Positions 27,476 through 36,710 of a DNA stretch of 64,000 nt are shown piece by piece; the stretch's first letter is position 1, and every line of letters starts with the position of its first letter. This DNA is from Pseudomonas sp. gcc21. Its GTDB lineage: Bacteria > Pseudomonadota > Gammaproteobacteria > Pseudomonadales > Pseudomonadaceae. The stretch spans positions 1,302,001 to 1,366,000 of the forward strand of contig NZ_CP051625.1 of NCBI RefSeq assembly GCF_012844345.1. The letters are read 5' to 3'. Under the pieces are notes generated by a model. The model made no database searches. It was not told where the DNA came from and was given only the letters and a program-made list of their open reading frames with translations. The translations under genes were made by a program, and so were the position numbers.

Positions 27476-29155
27476 CTACACCTCGGTAATATTGAAGCCC
27501 AACTCGGCCAGACTGTCTTCAGCCAGCGCCAGCACATCCGCAGTAGTCACCGAACACCGTTCGGCCGACTCAAGATAAAACTCAATGCCAGTCAGCGCAT
27601 CAGCCAGAACTTCGAGCTGTTGCGGATGCGGTAACAGCTTCCGGTCAAGCATGTTTTCCTTGATGAAACATGCCGCCAGGCGAATCACGTTGGCAGCGCG
27701 ACTCATCCCGAGAAAGATAAGCCCGCCACGGACGGTTTCAAGCGAATCCGGCACATTCATCAGATGCATGATGTCGTTACCTGATTCCATATAGGCGGTC
27801 ACCGCGCGCTTGGCCAGTGCCAGCCCGGCCTGCGACTCTTCTATGAGAACGATGCGTGCTTCCTTCAGCGCTAGCGGCTCGTCAGCCTCTTCAGATCCGG
27901 TCGCTGCGTCCGCCTCACCCTCACCATCCAGACGATCAACCGCCGTTTCGGCCTGCAGTACGGCATCGGCCACCTCTTCCAACAGCGCGTTATCGCCCAT
28001 GCGCCACGTACTCAGCTTCCCTGATGCGCTCTCAAGATATGAAGAGACTGCCTCTATCTCGAGCATTCTGAAGGTTTTCCAGAGACGTTGGAGCGACGCT
28101 TTCAGCGTCTCAAGGGATTGTTCCGGATCGCCGGCATTGCGAGCGAGCAAGTCGAGCAGATCCTTTATGGCGGCGATTTCCTCGCGGAGCGCCTCGGCCA
28201 CCGAGCGCATCACATCCACGCCGGGCCCACGCAAACGATCGAACGCCTGCAGAATCTCCCGCTCGGTATACCCCGGATCAGGCAGTGCAAAGGCAGCCTT
28301 TACCTCCGTAGAACGAGGGCTACTGCCGTCGGCGAGCGCCACCAGATACAGCAACTCCCCCAATAACTGGCGTGGAGGCTGAAGATCACCCGACGGGTGC
28401 AAGCCGCTGCGCTTCTTGACCTCTCGGTCCACCTGGGCAAACAGGCGCTTACGTGGATTGGTCAGATGCAGCGGAGTCTCCTCCATCGCTTCGAGCGCGG
28501 CCGTCGCAACCCAACAAAGGGTAGCGACAGGACTGCTCAGATAACTTTCCCAGCGCTGCAGCGCCCGCTTCATCAACGGCGTTGCGGCAGCGATACCATC
28601 ATCGCGGATCAGCGCCAGTAAGCCGAGCTGATACATCTGCCGAAGCCGGTTGAATGCCCGCGGCTCAATCCCCTCATCCGAGCCCGGACGCAGGTTCGGA
28701 TTCAGGCGGTCGACATCCAGTTGATAAAAGAAGCTTTCGGGAAGCGGGCCGGCGTCGATGCGGTGTTTGCGTAACTCGTTGATCGCCGGCAACAACAGTT
28801 CCGGGCGCTCGAATCCCTGCTGGCGACACTGCTCCAGGTAGCGTTCCAGCAGGAAAAGGCTATCACACAGAGAAGAGAGCGGCGCGTTACGCTCGGTGCC
28901 GTCGTGCTCTGGCACATCGGTGGCCAGGGCGACCATTTCCGTCAGCAGAACAGTGGCGCCATTCAGTTCGATTAGTTCAAAGGTACCGCGCAGTTGTTGC
29001 AAGCTTTCGATGGCCTGCTGCAACAAGCTGCCATTGTGTCTGTCCTCGAGAAATTGCTGTAGCAGATCTTCTGCTTCGCCCATGCTGGCAAAGAGCTCAT
29101 CCCTGACAAGATCAAGTGATGTGGCACCCGTTAACATCGCATTCCGTCTCCCCAT
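27476..29155 (-). CDS. fimL: FimL, type IV pilus / cAMP-Vfr regulatory protein
   Basis: A 559-residue soluble protein beginning MGRRNAMLTGATSLDLVRDELFASMGEAEDLLQQFLEDR (given here only in part as GATSLDLVRDELFASMGEAE). It resembles the N-terminal, histidine-phosphotransfer-like part of ChpA but lacks a kinase domain. The HPt-like histidine that would be phosphorylated is not evident. In P. aeruginosa FimL acts through the adenylate cyclase CyaB and Vfr to control twitching motility. Mostly helical with leucine-rich acidic stretches. It is the first gene of a fimL-nudC-membrane-protein group. Internal start candidates (MLTGATS) are also possible. Confidence 0.88.
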   Translation of the reverse strand: MGRRNAMLTGATSLDLVRDELFASMGEAEDLLQQFLEDRHNGSLLQQAIESLQQLRGTFELIELNGATVLLTEMVALATDVPEHDGTERNAPLSSLCDSLFLLERYLEQCRQQGFERPELLLPAINELRKHRIDAGPLPESFFYQLDVDRLNPNLRPGSDEGIEPRAFNRLRQMYQLGLLALIRDDGIAAATPLMKRALQRWESYLSSPVATLCWVATAALEAMEETPLHLTNPRKRLFAQVDREVKKRSGLHPSGDLQPPRQLLGELLYLVALADGSSPRSTEVKAAFALPDPGYTEREILQAFDRLRGPGVDVMRSVAEALREEIAAIKDLLDLLARNAGDPEQSLETLKASLQRLWKTFRMLEIEAVSSYLESASGKLSTWRMGDNALLEEVADAVLQAETAVDRLDGEGEADAATGSEEADEPLALKEARIVLIEESQAGLALAKRAVTAYMESGNDIMHLMNVPDSLETVRGGLIFLGMSRAANVIRLAACFIKENMLDRKLLPHPQQLEVLADALTGIEFYLESAERCSVTTADVLALAEDSLAELGFNITEV

Positions 29156-29181
29156 CGTCCCTGCAATCTGACTGATAGCGC

Positions 29182-29994
29182 TCAGTCGGCAAATTCAGCA
29201 GTCTTTCTGGTCATGTGAGCAGCCACCGCTACCTTGAGATCCTCAGACTGCAGCATAGCCGCGTTCCAGCTGGCGATATAATTGAGGCCATCCTCGACAC
29301 TATGATCCCGGCTGTAGCGTATCATCTCCTTGGTACCACGCACTGCGAGCGGCGATTTGGCGGCTATAGTCCCCGCCAGTTCCATTACGCTCTCGAACAA
29401 CGCGTCAGATGACGCATAGTGCCGGTTAACCAGGCCTATGCGCTCCGCCTCTACACCATCAATCATGCGCCCGGTGTAGGCTAGTTCCCGCATCATGCCA
29501 TCCCCTATGATGCGCGGCAATCTTTGCAGCGTGCCAACATCCGCCGCCATTCCCATGTCGATTTCCTTTATTGAAAACAGCGCATCGACAGTCGAGTAGC
29601 GCATATCACAGGCCGAGATAAGATCAATCGCACCACCTATGCAATAACCATGTACGGCGGCAATCACCGGCTTACGACAGCGATCCACCGCGTTGAAGGT
29701 GTTCTGCAATCGCAGGATCTGCCTGCGCAGCGTTTCAGCGTTGCGTCCGATATCGGTACTCAGCTCGTCCTTGGCCCCTGCCAGCATGGCAAGATCGATG
29801 CCGGCGGAGAAATGATTGCCGGCTCCAGAGATAACCACAACGCGAACATTGTCAGTCTGATCAACCCAATCAAACACCTGCACCATTTCATCCCAGAAAG
29901 GTCTGCTCATCGCATTGGCTTTCTCTGGCCGATTAATGCGTATATGCACAATCTTGTCGATCTGTTCAACAAGCAGCGTCTGGTATTTCGGCAT
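29182..29994 (-). CDS. Crotonase family protein, likely delta(3,5)-delta(2,4)-dienoyl-CoA isomerase
   Basis: A 270-residue crotonase. The start at 29994 (MPKYQTLLVEQ) has AAGGAG nine bases upstream; the longer frame to 30114 has no such site. The oxyanion-hole segments are HFSAGIDLAML and GYCIGGAIDL. Three acidic residues match the ECH1 dienoyl-CoA isomerase by position and spacing: Asp124 in GAIDL, Glu144 in SIKEID and Asp152 in AADVGTLQRLP. This points to isomerisation of 3,5-dienoyl-CoA in the oxidation of unsaturated fatty acids, rather than simple hydration. It lies just upstream of fimL on the same strand. Confidence 0.82.
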   Translation of the reverse strand: MPKYQTLLVEQIDKIVHIRINRPEKANAMSRPFWDEMVQVFDWVDQTDNVRVVVISGAGNHFSAGIDLAMLAGAKDELSTDIGRNAETLRRQILRLQNTFNAVDRCRKPVIAAVHGYCIGGAIDLISACDMRYSTVDALFSIKEIDMGMAADVGTLQRLPRIIGDGMMRELAYTGRMIDGVEAERIGLVNRHYASSDALFESVMELAGTIAAKSPLAVRGTKEMIRYSRDHSVEDGLNYIASWNAAMLQSEDLKVAVAAHMTRKTAEFAD

Positions 29995-30218
29995 GCTAGC
30001 TCTCCTTACAGGGTTCAAAACGGGTGAGTTCGTAACAGAAAAACAACCGACAAAAATCCATTCGGTCGCACGGGTTGAATACTCAGATCGGCTCCGAAAC
30101 ACACAGATCGTCACACGCTGGAGACAATACTCGTTTCGGTGCTATTTTCCGCGTTATTACAGCTGGGCTTTTGTGATATTCATCCCAGTTCAGTTATTCA
30201 AAACGGCCGACATCCGGC

Positions 30219-30941
30219 TCACTCAACCGGCGAAGCATTCCACGCCGAGAAGCCAGCCGCCTTTTCGATCGCTGCCAACCGCTGCCCATGCGCTTCGAGT
30301 TCGGCAGGGCTCGCCTGAATGACTTTCAAACGCGGCCGCTCAGGATCCAGACGACGAATGACGCTGATACCATCGGCGCCGGTATCTTCGTCAGAGCCCT
30401 GGCCAGCGAGCGTCAGCGCGGTCTGACCGCCAGTCATGATCAGATAGACGTCTGCGAGAATCTCGGCATCCAGCAAGGCGCCGTGCAGGTCACGCTGCGA
30501 GTTATCAACACCGTAACGCTTACAGAGTGCATCCAGGCTGTTGCGCTGGCCCGGGTGCTTACTCCTCGCTAATAGAAGGGTATCGACTACCGAGCAATGA
30601 TCAGCCATCAAACCATGCCCGGCATTCAACAGTCCGAGCTCTGCATCCAGGAAGCCGATATCGAACGCTGCGTTATGAATAACCAGGCGGGCCCCACTGA
30701 CGAATTGCATGAAATCGTCGACGACATCGGCGAAGAGGGGTTTGTCAGCAAGAAACTCGTCGCTGATGCCGTGCACCGCGAACGCACCCTCTTCAACCTC
30801 GCGCTGGGGATTGATATAGACGTGAAAATGGCGTCCGGTCAGACGCCTGTCCATTAGCTCGACACAACCAATTTCAATGATTCGATGACCTTCTCTGACC
30901 TCGATACCGGTCGTTTCCGTGTCCAGTACCACCTCACGCAT
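30219..30941 (-). CDS. dnaQ: DNA polymerase III epsilon subunit (proofreading exonuclease)
   Basis: The 3'-5' exonuclease of the replicative polymerase. The 240-residue protein begins [20 protein letters not shown], containing Exo I (DTET). Exo II is [13 protein letters not shown] and Exo III is [15 protein letters not shown] with the catalytic His/Asp. The C-terminal part, about 185-240, is the region that contacts the alpha subunit. The start at 30941 overlaps the end of rnhA by eight bases; the longer frame to 30962 is less like the family. A small hairpin followed by TTTT lies just past the stop. Confidence 0.95.
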   Translation of the reverse strand: MREVVLDTETTGIEVREGHRIIEIGCVELMDRRLTGRHFHVYINPQREVEEGAFAVHGISDEFLADKPLFADVVDDFMQFVSGARLVIHNAAFDIGFLDAELGLLNAGHGLMADHCSVVDTLLLARSKHPGQRNSLDALCKRYGVDNSQRDLHGALLDAEILADVYLIMTGGQTALTLAGQGSDEDTGADGISVIRRLDPERPRLKVIQASPAELEAHGQRLAAIEKAAGFSAWNASPVE

Positions 30942-31395
30942 TGTGCAGTCTCCGTTCGGCAAGGACCTTTTCTACGCCCAGATTGGCCAACTCATCGGCC
31001 AGCTCGTTCTCCGGATGCCCGCTGTGGCCCTTGACCCAGCGCCACTCGACCTGGTGTTGATTGACCAGGCTGTCCAGTTCCTGCCATAGGTCGGCGTTCT
31101 TGACGGGCTGTTTGCTGGCGGTTTTCCAGCCACGCTTCTTCCAGTTCGGCATCCATTCGCGGATACCTTTCATAACGTACTCGGAATCGGTTGTCAGCAC
31201 GACCTGCGCGGGCCGCTTGAGCGCTTCCAGGCCACGTATCGCAGCGGTCAGCTCCATGCGGTTATTGGTCGTTTGCAGCTCTCCGCCGTACAGCGTTTTT
31301 TCATGGGGTCCAAGGCGCAGCAGCACGCCCCAACCGCCCGGTCCCGGATTCCCCTTACAGGCACCGTCGGTGAAAATCTCTATGGTATGCGTCAT
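30934..31395 (-). CDS. rnhA: Ribonuclease HI
   Basis: Cleaves the RNA strand of RNA-DNA hybrids. The 153-residue protein begins [20 protein letters not shown], with the first catalytic Asp in [10 protein letters not shown]. Other active-site residues are Glu in [15 protein letters not shown], Asp in [12 protein letters not shown] and Asp in [12 protein letters not shown]. The start at 31395 shares ATGA with the methyltransferase stop, showing translational coupling, and its end overlaps dnaQ. The methyltransferase-rnhA-dnaQ run is thus one operon, the arrangement usual in pseudomonads. Confidence 0.96.
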   Translation of the reverse strand: MTHTIEIFTDGACKGNPGPGGWGVLLRLGPHEKTLYGGELQTTNNRMELTAAIRGLEALKRPAQVVLTTDSEYVMKGIREWMPNWKKRGWKTASKQPVKNADLWQELDSLVNQHQVEWRWVKGHSGHPENELADELANLGVEKVLAERRLHNA

Positions 31396-32165
31396 TTCTT
31401 GTTCCGTTTTTGCGCTCGCCTCGCCCCGGCCACTACCGGCGGCAAGGTCAGCGCGGGAAAAACCCGGCCGCGCTGGCGACGCGGCGTCACACCAAGCATT
31501 TGCCGGCGGGCCATGAGGAAATAAAAGCCACCACCAGGCAGGTGGTGTTTGCCGCCAAACTCCTCCAGACCCTGCAATCGCTCGAGCCAGCGCTGGGACA
31601 TAAGCGGCGGACGATAGCATCCATCAATGCGTTTCTCCACCGAAAACCCGAGCAATTCCAGCCAGTCCACGAGCCGCGACGGCGACACAAAACCGGCTTC
31701 GCTGAACCATTGCCGACCGGTAAAATGGCTGATGCCCCAGGCGCTCCATGGGTTGAAGCCGAAGATCAGCAAATGTCCGCCGGCACGTACTGCCTGACTT
31801 GCTTCTCGAAGGAGCACTCTGGGCGTCAGGCAGAAATCCAGACCATGATGCAGCAGCACGACATCAAGGCTTTGCGGAGAAAACGGCCACTGGGTCTCTT
31901 CCGCCGGGATGGCTTCGCGTCCGGCAAGCAAATCCAGCTGCCAATGATTGCGCAGCACGCTGCGATCGGTATCCAGCAGGTCGGGCGCCAGCCCGTACTG
32001 CACCAGATGCTGACCGAAACAACGCTGAATCTGCTGCTGCATGACATCGCGTTCGGTTGCCATGAGCATCTGTCCGGGTGGCGAGTCCAGCCAGGCACGG
32101 GCACCCGCCAGGAGCCTGAGCAAATCGTCCTGACTGATGGATCGGGAAATTCCGGGAATTGCCAT
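31392..32165 (-). CDS. SAM-dependent methyltransferase-like protein of the rnhA-dnaQ operon
   Basis: A 257-residue protein. The ATG at 32165 has GGAGG just upstream. The C-terminal two-thirds have the methyltransferase type-11 pattern: the acidic-loop region [14 protein letters not shown], then [20 protein letters not shown] and a Trp-rich segment. The glycine-rich SAM motif I near the N-terminus is not clear, so cofactor binding may be degenerate. The tail is strongly basic ([14 protein letters not shown]). It is divergent from gloB and is the first gene of the operon with rnhA and dnaQ. Substrate unknown. Confidence 0.8.
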   Translation of the reverse strand: MAIPGISRSISQDDLLRLLAGARAWLDSPPGQMLMATERDVMQQQIQRCFGQHLVQYGLAPDLLDTDRSVLRNHWQLDLLAGREAIPAEETQWPFSPQSLDVVLLHHGLDFCLTPRVLLREASQAVRAGGHLLIFGFNPWSAWGISHFTGRQWFSEAGFVSPSRLVDWLELLGFSVEKRIDGCYRPPLMSQRWLERLQGLEEFGGKHHLPGGGFYFLMARRQMLGVTPRRQRGRVFPALTLPPVVAGARRAQKRNKK

Positions 32166-32239
32166 GTCGCCTCCGGGTTGGCCTCTGACGGCGAACCTCC
32201 TATAAGATAAAACACAATATCCCAAAAGGCGCCGTCACC

Positions 32240-33019
32240 ATGCCACAGTTCATCGCTTTGCCAGCGTTTCAGGATAACTATATATGGATGCTACTCGACG
32301 AGCATACCAGCCAGGCCGCAGTGGTCGATCCCGGCGACCCGGTGCCGGTTGTGCGCTGGCTGGGCCGCCACCCTGAATACAGCCTCAAGACCATACTGAT
32401 CACGCATCATCATCGGGACCATACCGGTGGCCTGTCCGCCATCAAGGCCGCCACCGAGTGCAAGGTTTATGGGCCTGCTGAAGAGGATATTTCCGGCATT
32501 GATCGCCGGTTGAAAGACGGTGACGAGTTCAGACTGTTCGGTTCGGTTGTGCAGGTAATATCCGTCCCGGGACATACCAGCGGTCATATCGCCCTGTTCT
32601 GTAACGATGCAAAGGATCCCTGGTTGCTGTGTGGCGACACCCTCTTTGCCGGCGGGTGCGGCCGTCTGTTCGAAGGCACACCGGAACAGATGCACCATTC
32701 ACTGCAACGGCTCGCAGCGCTTCCTGACGAAACGCGGGTGTTCTGCGCCCACGAATATACTCAAGCCAATCTGCGGTTCGCCCGGGCGGTAGAACCGGAG
32801 AACAAGGATATAAAGGTGCGCCTGGAAGTCGTGGACGATCTGCGTGCCGGCGGTCGTATCACTCTGCCCTCCACCATCGGTCTGGAAAAACTGACCAACC
32901 CCTTCCTGCGCTGCGATCAACCGGCCGTTATCGCGGCCGCCAGCCAGCATGTCGGAAACCGACTGGAGCCTGGGGAACAGACGCTGGCCGCCATTCGCCA
33001 ATGGAAGGATAACTTTTGA
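32240..33019 (+). CDS. gloB: Hydroxyacylglutathione hydrolase (glyoxalase II)
   Basis: Hydrolyses S-D-lactoylglutathione to D-lactate and glutathione, completing methylglyoxal detoxification. The 259-residue metallo-beta-lactamase-fold protein has the binuclear-metal motif THHHRDHTGG (about residues 54-63), further metal ligands in SVPGHTSGHIALF and CGDTLFAGGCGR, and the HEYTQANLRFA glutathione-binding helix region. Divergent from the methyltransferase gene with about 74 bases between them, which must hold both promoters. Confidence 0.95.
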   Translation: MPQFIALPAFQDNYIWMLLDEHTSQAAVVDPGDPVPVVRWLGRHPEYSLKTILITHHHRDHTGGLSAIKAATECKVYGPAEEDISGIDRRLKDGDEFRLFGSVVQVISVPGHTSGHIALFCNDAKDPWLLCGDTLFAGGCGRLFEGTPEQMHHSLQRLAALPDETRVFCAHEYTQANLRFARAVEPENKDIKVRLEVVDDLRAGGRITLPSTIGLEKLTNPFLRCDQPAVIAAASQHVGNRLEPGEQTLAAIRQWKDNF

Positions 33020-33110
33020 CACAGTTATGTCGATGTGGCGTGCGGTAGCGGCTGCTGCGGGCTGCGCCGTTTGAATACGCATATCAGTTGGCGTTTGCCC
33101 GTATGGTTTC

Positions 33111-33139
33111 TTGACCCTCCGAGGGGCACTACCTAGAAT
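33111..33139 (+). promoter_or_regulatory. Sigma70-type promoter of mltD
   Basis: TTGACC (33111-33116), a 17-base spacer and TAGAAT (33134-33139), each element one base from consensus. It predicts a start near 33146 and a short leader before the mltD ATG at 33165. This also shows why an earlier in-frame start at 33111 is not the gene start. Confidence 0.75.
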
Positions 33140-33164
33140 CGGGCAAACTTTCAGGGACCTGCTC

Positions 33165-34709
33165 ATGCTGTTGACGACAACCAACGCATTCAAAAAAGGA
33201 TTTTTGGCGCTGGGGCTGCTGGTTCTCGCCGGCTGCCAGACCTCTCCAGAGAACCGACCGACCCATCCGGAGGATGCTCCACGCATCTCACTCACGCAGG
33301 CCGAGCGAATCCTCGGAACCGAACCTGACCGGGGACGCGTGCGAAGGGCACTGGCAGAGATTGAAACAACCCCGACCCTGTGGTCCCGAATACGCAAAGG
33401 CTTCAAGCTTGATCCCGCGGTGATCGATAACCCGCGGATCGACCAGCAGAGATTGGTGTACACCAGCCAGCCGCGATACTTCGAATCTACTTCTGCCCGC
33501 TCCCAGCTCTATCTGCACTACGTGGTCGAACAGATTGATGCGCGAGGCCTCCCCCAGGAGCTGGCGCTTCTGCCCTTCGTTGAAAGCTCCTATAACCCCA
33601 TGGCCTATTCCAGCTCCCATGCTGCGGGTCTCTGGCAGTTCATCCCCTCTACCGGAAAGATTTTTTCCCTGCGGCAGGACTGGTGGTATGACGGGCGCCG
33701 TGACGTCACCGCCTCCACTCAGGCAGCGCTGGACTATCTCACCAGCCTGAACGAGACCTTCGATGGCGACTGGCTCCTCGCGCTAGCTGCCTATAATTGT
33801 GGTCCGGGCTGTGTTGGCCGTGCAATCAAACGTAACCGGGAACGCGGTTTGCCAACCGATTACTGGAACCTGCAGCTACCGCGCGAAACCATGAATTACG
33901 TTCCGAAGCTGTTGGCGATGGCACAGGTGATCGAGAGCCCAACTGCCTACGGCGCGTCGCTGCCGAAACTCAAGGATGAGCCCTACTTCACGGAAGTGAC
34001 CGTTGAACAGCAGCTGGACCTGCATAAGGCTGCAGAACTGGCCTCTATAACACCCGAAGAACTGCTGAGTTTGAATCCAGCCTTCAAACAACGCGTTACC
34101 GCACCGGAGGGGCCTTTCCAGTTACTGGTCCCCGTCGTGACAGCAGACCAGTTCGTCGCGGGGCTGGCGGAACTGCCGGCCAGCGAATACGTTAGCTTTC
34201 ACCGCTACAACGTACGCCGTGGCGATACGCTTTCACAGATCGCTGACCGCTATCAGTTGAGTGTCAACGCGATCAAGCAAGCTAACGACATGGTGAGCGG
34301 CAATACCATCCGGGTGGGCCAGACCCTGATGCTGCCGACCACAGCCGAAGGCATGACAGCACCAGCCTCAGCCAGGTCCCTGGCTATGGCTGAGCCGCTG
34401 ACCTATCAAGTCAAGCCAGGCGATAACCTCTGGGCCATTGCGAAACGCCATGGCGTCAGCGTCAATGCGATTACCCGCGATAACGGCCTGAGCACGCCAG
34501 TATTGCGCGTGGGCCAACAGTTACAGCTGGCAAGTGCTGACACCGACGCATCGGCAGGCGGCCGGAAGGTGGTCTACACGGTCAAGCCAGGCGATTCGCT
34601 CTACAGCATTGCACGTGAATTCAAGGTCCGGATCGATCATATACGGGACTGGAACGAACTGGGCTCGGTACTGCGTCCCGGGCAGCAGCTCACTTTGCAT
34701 CTGCTTTGA
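33165..34709 (+). CDS. mltD: Membrane-bound lytic murein transglycosylase D
   Basis: Outer-membrane lipoprotein that cleaves peptidoglycan. The 514-residue protein has a type II signal peptide with lipobox VLAGC (about residues 18-22), then a family-23-type catalytic domain with catalytic Glu140 in LPFVESSYNP and the GLWQFIPSTG and LAAYNCGPGCVGR motifs. Three C-terminal LysM repeats follow, beginning YNVRRGDTLSQIADR, YQVKPGDNLWAIAKR and YTVKPGDSLYSIARE, for peptidoglycan binding. The start is set by the promoter just upstream and by the signal peptide. Confidence 0.95.
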   Translation: MLLTTTNAFKKGFLALGLLVLAGCQTSPENRPTHPEDAPRISLTQAERILGTEPDRGRVRRALAEIETTPTLWSRIRKGFKLDPAVIDNPRIDQQRLVYTSQPRYFESTSARSQLYLHYVVEQIDARGLPQELALLPFVESSYNPMAYSSSHAAGLWQFIPSTGKIFSLRQDWWYDGRRDVTASTQAALDYLTSLNETFDGDWLLALAAYNCGPGCVGRAIKRNRERGLPTDYWNLQLPRETMNYVPKLLAMAQVIESPTAYGASLPKLKDEPYFTEVTVEQQLDLHKAAELASITPEELLSLNPAFKQRVTAPEGPFQLLVPVVTADQFVAGLAELPASEYVSFHRYNVRRGDTLSQIADRYQLSVNAIKQANDMVSGNTIRVGQTLMLPTTAEGMTAPASARSLAMAEPLTYQVKPGDNLWAIAKRHGVSVNAITRDNGLSTPVLRVGQQLQLASADTDASAGGRKVVYTVKPGDSLYSIAREFKVRIDHIRDWNELGSVLRPGQQLTLHLL

Positions 34710-34811
34710 TGGTGCAGTTCCGAGGATTGTGAGCGAGCCACAGCCTGTGGCTGACTGCCCGGCCATTGCCCCGCGCCAGTGGGCATAAGCCAGGCGGCTC
34801 TTCCGTTGGCC

Positions 34812-34837
34812 CAACAGCAATGGTAGCGTTGCTGTTG
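34812..34837 (+). other. Hairpin upstream of nppA1
   Basis: A 9-bp stem CAACAGCAA / TTGCTGTTG with an eight-base loop, 20 bases before the nppA1 start. A second smaller one (AGCCACA-GCC-TGTGGCT) lies about 70 bases earlier, just after mltD. No T-run follows either, so a 5'-leader structure is as likely as an mltD transcript end. Confidence 0.4.
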
Positions 34838-34857
34838 CATTCACTGAACGGCCGCTC

Positions 34858-36696
34858 ATGACGTTTCTCCCTGCTTTTATCCTCGCCATATTGCTCGCTT
34901 CCCTGCCCTGGACCCCAGCCGACGCTGCCGTCTATAAACAGCACGGCTACGCGCTATACGGTCAACCCGCTTACCCGGATGACTTCGAGCACCTCAACTA
35001 TGTGAACCCGCACGCTCCCAAGGGCGGAACGCTGCGCGTAATGGGCAGTGGGACCTTCGATACGCTCAATCCCTATACGCTCAAGGGCACCAGCCCGATC
35101 AGCACCGGCAGCTTCGCAAATTATGGCATCAGCGAGCTGAACGAGCCGCTCATGGTGGGCAGTGGCGTCTACGACCCCTCTGCAGACGAGCCCTACTCTG
35201 CCTATGGGCTGATTGCGCAGACCCTGGAGTTTTCCGACGACCGTAGCTGGGTGGTCTTCAACTTGCGGGAGGAGGCTCGCTTCCATGACGGGACGCCTAT
35301 CACCGCAGCGGACGTTGCCTTCTCCTACCAGTTGTTGAAAACGCAGGGCCATCCGAACTACCGGACCATGCTGGAAGCAGTAGAACGCATCGACATTCTC
35401 GGCTCCCACCGGATCCGCTTCATTTTCAATCACAGCAATAACCCTATGCTGATTCTTCGTTTGGGAGAGTTGCCGGTATTGCCGGAGCACTACTGGAAGG
35501 GTCGTGACTTCGGCGCAACAACCTACCAGGCTGGCTTGAATAGCGGTCCTTACCGCATCAGCGAAATCCGTCCCGGTCGCCGATTGGTGTTCGAGCGAGT
35601 CAAGAATTACTGGGGACGCGAGCTGCCAATCAACCTCGGCAAGTACAACGTTGACCGAATGGAAGTGGAGTTCTACCGCGACAATAACGTGGCCTTCGAA
35701 GCGTTCAAGGCTGGCGAATTCGACATTTATTTCGACCACAAGGCCAGTAACTGGGCCAATGCTTATGCGTTTCCCGCCGTGCACCGGGGCGACGTTCTCA
35801 AGCGCGCCATACCCCACGAAATCCCCAGCCCTACTCAGGCCATGTTTTTCAATACCCGGCGCATGCCATTCGATGACCGCCGCGTACGTCAGGCGTTAGG
35901 CATGCTCTTTGATTTCGAGTGGTCCAATCGGGTCCTGTTTTATGGGGCTTATGAGCGTTCGTTAAGCTACTACCCCAACAGTCCCTTCTCGGCGAAGGAT
36001 TTACCCTCGGGTCAGGAGTTCCTCTTTCTCGAGCCGCACCGCGATCAACTTCCAGACGCACTGTTCCGCGAACCTTTCAGCCTGCCAGTAACCGATGGGC
36101 GCGGCATACCTCGCGAAACCCTGCGGGACGCCGTAAAACTATTCGAGGAGGCCGGCTGGTCACTGCGTAATGGAAGGCTACGCAATGCCGACGGCCAGCC
36201 GCTGGTTTTCGAGATCCTGCTGGTTAACCCGAGTCTGGAACGTATCCTTCAACCCTACCGCAACAATCTGTCGCGCCTGGGCATCGACATGCATATCCGG
36301 ACCGTCGACAGCGCACAGTATCGGGCACGGCTGGATCAATTCGACTATGACATGATTCTTGCGACACTGCCGCAGGGGCTATCACCCGGCATGGAGCAAC
36401 ATAGCTATTTCCACTCGAGCCAACGCAACGTACGTGGCAGCCGCAACTATGCCGGCATTGCCAACCCGGTTGTGGACAACATGCTTGAGCATCTGCTGTC
36501 GGCCGGCACTCGCGCACAGCAGGTTGCTGCGACCAGGGCTCTCGATCGTGTGATGCTGTGGGAACACTATACAATCCCGAACTGGTATATAAACTACCAC
36601 CGCATAGCGCACCGCTCCTGGTTGCGCTCAGAATCAACACCGCCTTATTCGCTGGCAATCCGCACCTGGTGGATTGATAAAGCGGTCGAACAATAA
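34858..36696 (+). CDS. nppA1: Peptide ABC transporter substrate-binding protein (first copy)
   Basis: Periplasmic family-5 binding protein of 612 residues, YejA-like. The signal peptide is about residues 1-23, ending PADA before AVYKQHGYALYG. The mature protein begins with the hallmark DFEHLNYVNPHAPKGGTLRV, followed by the domain-I and -II regions found in OppA/YejA proteins. It is the first of five genes of a transporter matching the NppA1A2BCD system of P. aeruginosa, which imports peptidyl nucleoside antibiotics and small peptides. It ends 14 bases before the second binding protein. The symbol rests on this gene order. Confidence 0.88.
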   Translation: MTFLPAFILAILLASLPWTPADAAVYKQHGYALYGQPAYPDDFEHLNYVNPHAPKGGTLRVMGSGTFDTLNPYTLKGTSPISTGSFANYGISELNEPLMVGSGVYDPSADEPYSAYGLIAQTLEFSDDRSWVVFNLREEARFHDGTPITAADVAFSYQLLKTQGHPNYRTMLEAVERIDILGSHRIRFIFNHSNNPMLILRLGELPVLPEHYWKGRDFGATTYQAGLNSGPYRISEIRPGRRLVFERVKNYWGRELPINLGKYNVDRMEVEFYRDNNVAFEAFKAGEFDIYFDHKASNWANAYAFPAVHRGDVLKRAIPHEIPSPTQAMFFNTRRMPFDDRRVRQALGMLFDFEWSNRVLFYGAYERSLSYYPNSPFSAKDLPSGQEFLFLEPHRDQLPDALFREPFSLPVTDGRGIPRETLRDAVKLFEEAGWSLRNGRLRNADGQPLVFEILLVNPSLERILQPYRNNLSRLGIDMHIRTVDSAQYRARLDQFDYDMILATLPQGLSPGMEQHSYFHSSQRNVRGSRNYAGIANPVVDNMLEHLLSAGTRAQQVAATRALDRVMLWEHYTIPNWYINYHRIAHRSWLRSESTPPYSLAIRTWWIDKAVEQ

Positions 36697-36710
36697 TCAA
36701 GGTCATCAAA

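Noticed and set aside
29995..30218. N-terminal extension of the crotonase
   Set aside because: The extra 40 residues have no Shine-Dalgarno and the ATG at 29994 has AAGGAG; the rest of the gap shows no gene.
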